From: Euglena gracilis
Lineage: Eukaryota > Euglenida > Euglenophyceae > Euglenales
DNA: 64,000 nt
Assembly (NCBI GenBank): GCA_039621445.1
Contig: CP154956.1
Coordinates: 93,562,406-93,626,405 of the forward strand
Direction: 5' to 3'
The notes below the pieces were generated by a model. That model was not told the origin of the DNA. It did not search any database and was given only the letters and a program-made list of their open reading frames with translations. Position numbers and translations under genes: made by a program. Shown here one piece after another: positions 62,131-64,000 of the stretch (position 1 is its first letter; every line of letters starts with the position of its first letter).

Positions 62131-63023
62131 GTTTTTGGGGGGGGCGTTTCTTTTAAAAAAAAACATGTTTTTTGTTGTTGTTTTTTTTAAAAAAAAACCC
62201 CGGCGCCGAAAAAATTTTTTCGGGTTAAAAAAGGGGGGGGGGGGAAGGGTAATGAAGGGGGTTAACTAAAAAAAAAAATTGTGAATTTTGATTGATGTGA
62301 TGTGTGATTGTTGAATGGGTGTGTGTGTGGTGAATGTGAAAAAAATTTGCATTGTGTTGAACTGTGTGAATTGATGTGTGTGTTTGAATGTTTTTGTGTG
62401 AATTGATGTGAAAAGAAAAATGTGAAGAATTGAATTGTGTTTGGGGGGGTTGGGGTTGAATGTGATGAATGTGTTTGTTTTGATGTGTTAAATTGTTGAT
62501 TGTTGTGTGTGAATGTGTTGATTTTGGAATGTGTGATTGAAAATTGTTGGGATTGAAAATTTGTGAATTGTGAAATGAATTGTTTTTGTGAATGATTGAA
62601 TGTTGTTTTGTGATGAATGAATGTGTTGATGTGTGAATGAATGTTGTGATGAATTGAATGATTGAATGTTGAATGATGAAAATTTTTTTTTTGAATGATG
62701 AATGAATGTGAATTTGTTGTGATGAATGTGTGATTTTTTTGTGATTGATTGTTGATGAATTGATGTGATGTGATGTTGTGTGTTTGATGAGGAATGATTG
62801 ATGAATTTTTTGTGATGAATTGAAAAATTTGTGAAAATGAATGATTTTTTTGTTGATGTGAAATGTGAATTGTGATTTGAATGTTGATTTTGATGTGAAT
62901 GTGATTGTGAAAGGAAAAAGAATTTTTGAATTTTGCTTTTTGTGAATGAAAAGAAAGTTTTTGGGGAGGGCGTTTCTTTTAAAAAAAAACATGTTTTTTG
63001 TTGTTGTTTTTTTTAAAAAAACA
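62131..63023 (+). repeat. Cytosine-depleted tract flanked by 67-bp direct repeats
   Basis: Direct repeats 62131-62197 and 62957-63023 (GGGCGTTTCTTTTAAAAAAA, CATGTTTTTTGTTGTTGTTT). Between about 62280 and 62950 there are only a few C in some 670 bases; the text is TGAATG / TGATG / TGTG-like. The long minus-strand frame (62225-63040) reads His/Ile/Asn/Ser/Thr and reflects composition, not a gene. Confidence 0.85.
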
Positions 63024-63743
63024 ACCCTCACGTGAATCAAATATAATCACGTATGGTCAGGCAAATAACTTTTCCCGAAAGTGACGTAAATTACATTAAA
63101 TCACAAATAGAAAACTTGGTCAGAATTCTTGTAAAATCATACAATATAATGTTCACCCTCAAGGGAAAAAAATATCTCTAATTAAAGAAGCCGAACCCCT
63201 TTTGTTCTCACCACAACTTATTTTGCTTTGGTAGCTTAAGCTATGGGTCAACAACTGCGAAAGTCCCCAGTTGTTCTGCAACAGAGAAGGTGGTGTTTTA
63301 CCAGGCAGAGATCTGTGGTACTCTCCACAGCACACATATTCCCACACTGTACGTATTTGCAAGGTTTGGTCTTGAACCTCGAACTTCTCGGAAAGCCTCT
63401 GAAATCAATTGCATAAAACCATGAAAAATCATTATGGAACTTTGGGCCCCAGCATGACAACTCCTGGTGCAAAATGCCAGAATTGTTCGGGGAAAAAATG
63501 GTCCAAAATGATGGGGAAATGGGAGGACAGGGGGGGGGGCTTGGACCCTGACCCCCTCGGAGGGCCATCCCACCTGGGGCAAATTGAGCCAACAAGAACT
63601 CAACGGGCAATCTGTTTGGTGTCTATGAAAAAACAAAATCTGACATTGTAACCGGTCCATGAGAAAAAATTATTCATACAAAAACACCGACAAAAAGATG
63701 AAATCAAATCCACATTTCACTGTTCCATCCAATACCTACCCCC

Positions 63744-64000
63744 CCCCCAGGAAACTGTCACCTGACAGGTTGGCCAGTACCGGGGACCCTGACAACTTCC
63801 TATACTGACAGGTTGGCCAGTACCGGGGACCCTGACAGTTTCCCGGGCGGGACCCTGACAGTTTCCCGGGTAGGGCATTTCATGGGAAAGTCAATGAAAA
63901 ATGACCCTGACAGGTTGGCCGGTACCGGGGACCCTGACAACTTCCTATACTGACAGGTTGGCCGGTACCGGGGACCCTGACAGGTTCCCGGGCATGACAG
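63744..64000 (+). repeat. Tandem modules CTGACAGGTTGGCC / GACAGTTTCCCGGG
   Basis: At least four modules of about 45 bp with GGTTGGCCRGTACCGGGGAC and CCCTGACA; runs to the window end. Confidence 0.9.

Noticed and set aside
62225-63040. 271-codon His/Asn/Ile/Ser-rich minus-strand protein
   Set aside because: Explained by lack of cytosine on the plus strand; no domain and a skewed composition.

Overview
This is eukaryotic nuclear DNA from a repeat-rich genome, most likely a protist or alga. The signs are gag-type retroelements with zinc knuckles, a LINE with a restriction-like endonuclease, long microsatellites, a 91-bp satellite, and no operons or bacterial genes. I cannot name the species. 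Apart from three weak exon candidates, no host gene is supported. No rRNA or tRNA gene was recognised.

Region 1 (1-27.2 kb) is a cluster of retroelements. Element A (31-4599, minus strand) is a broken gag. A 5'-truncated LINE (about 4838-6314, plus) carries the end of its reverse transcriptase, a zinc finger and the endonuclease. Element B (from about 6604) has a candidate LTR, a primer binding site matching the 3' end of initiator Met tRNA, and a gag with frameshifts. Element C (11509-23792) has two 444-bp LTRs that differ at 3 positions, a PBS, a purine tract and a flanking GATAG duplication. It has a frameshifted gag but no visible protease, reverse transcriptase, RNase H or integrase, so it looks like a large non-autonomous, gag-only LTR element (TR-GAG-like). 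Sequence just past its 3' LTR (23.87-24.33 kb) matches C's own post-gag region (17.58-18.04 kb). The simplest reading is that C inserted into the post-gag part of B, whose tail continues into a 91-bp satellite of about 29 units (24557-27184).

Elements B and C and the satellite share an unusual feature: very many short perfect hairpins (stems of 4-9 bp, often with 3-5-base loops such as TTCG, TACG, GCGA). They occur in LTR, coding and non-coding parts alike. In C the gag N-terminus is built from codon-multiple repeats that are themselves hairpins. I consider this the best candidate for an undescribed system.

Region 2 (27.2-64 kb) has no convincing complete gene. It holds GT and AC microsatellites, frequent runs of 8-20 G or C (often as CnGn palindromes), and many diverged repeat families. 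These include three fold-back loci made of polar TTTTGGCCAC-type repeats, MITE-like elements with terminal inverted repeats, a CCGCGG-rich array, a family built around GAAAATGGCCATTTTC, and a 0.68-kb tract almost without cytosine, flanked by direct repeats. Three weak exon candidates lie near 29.3-29.9, 33.3-33.6 and 61.4-61.5 kb.
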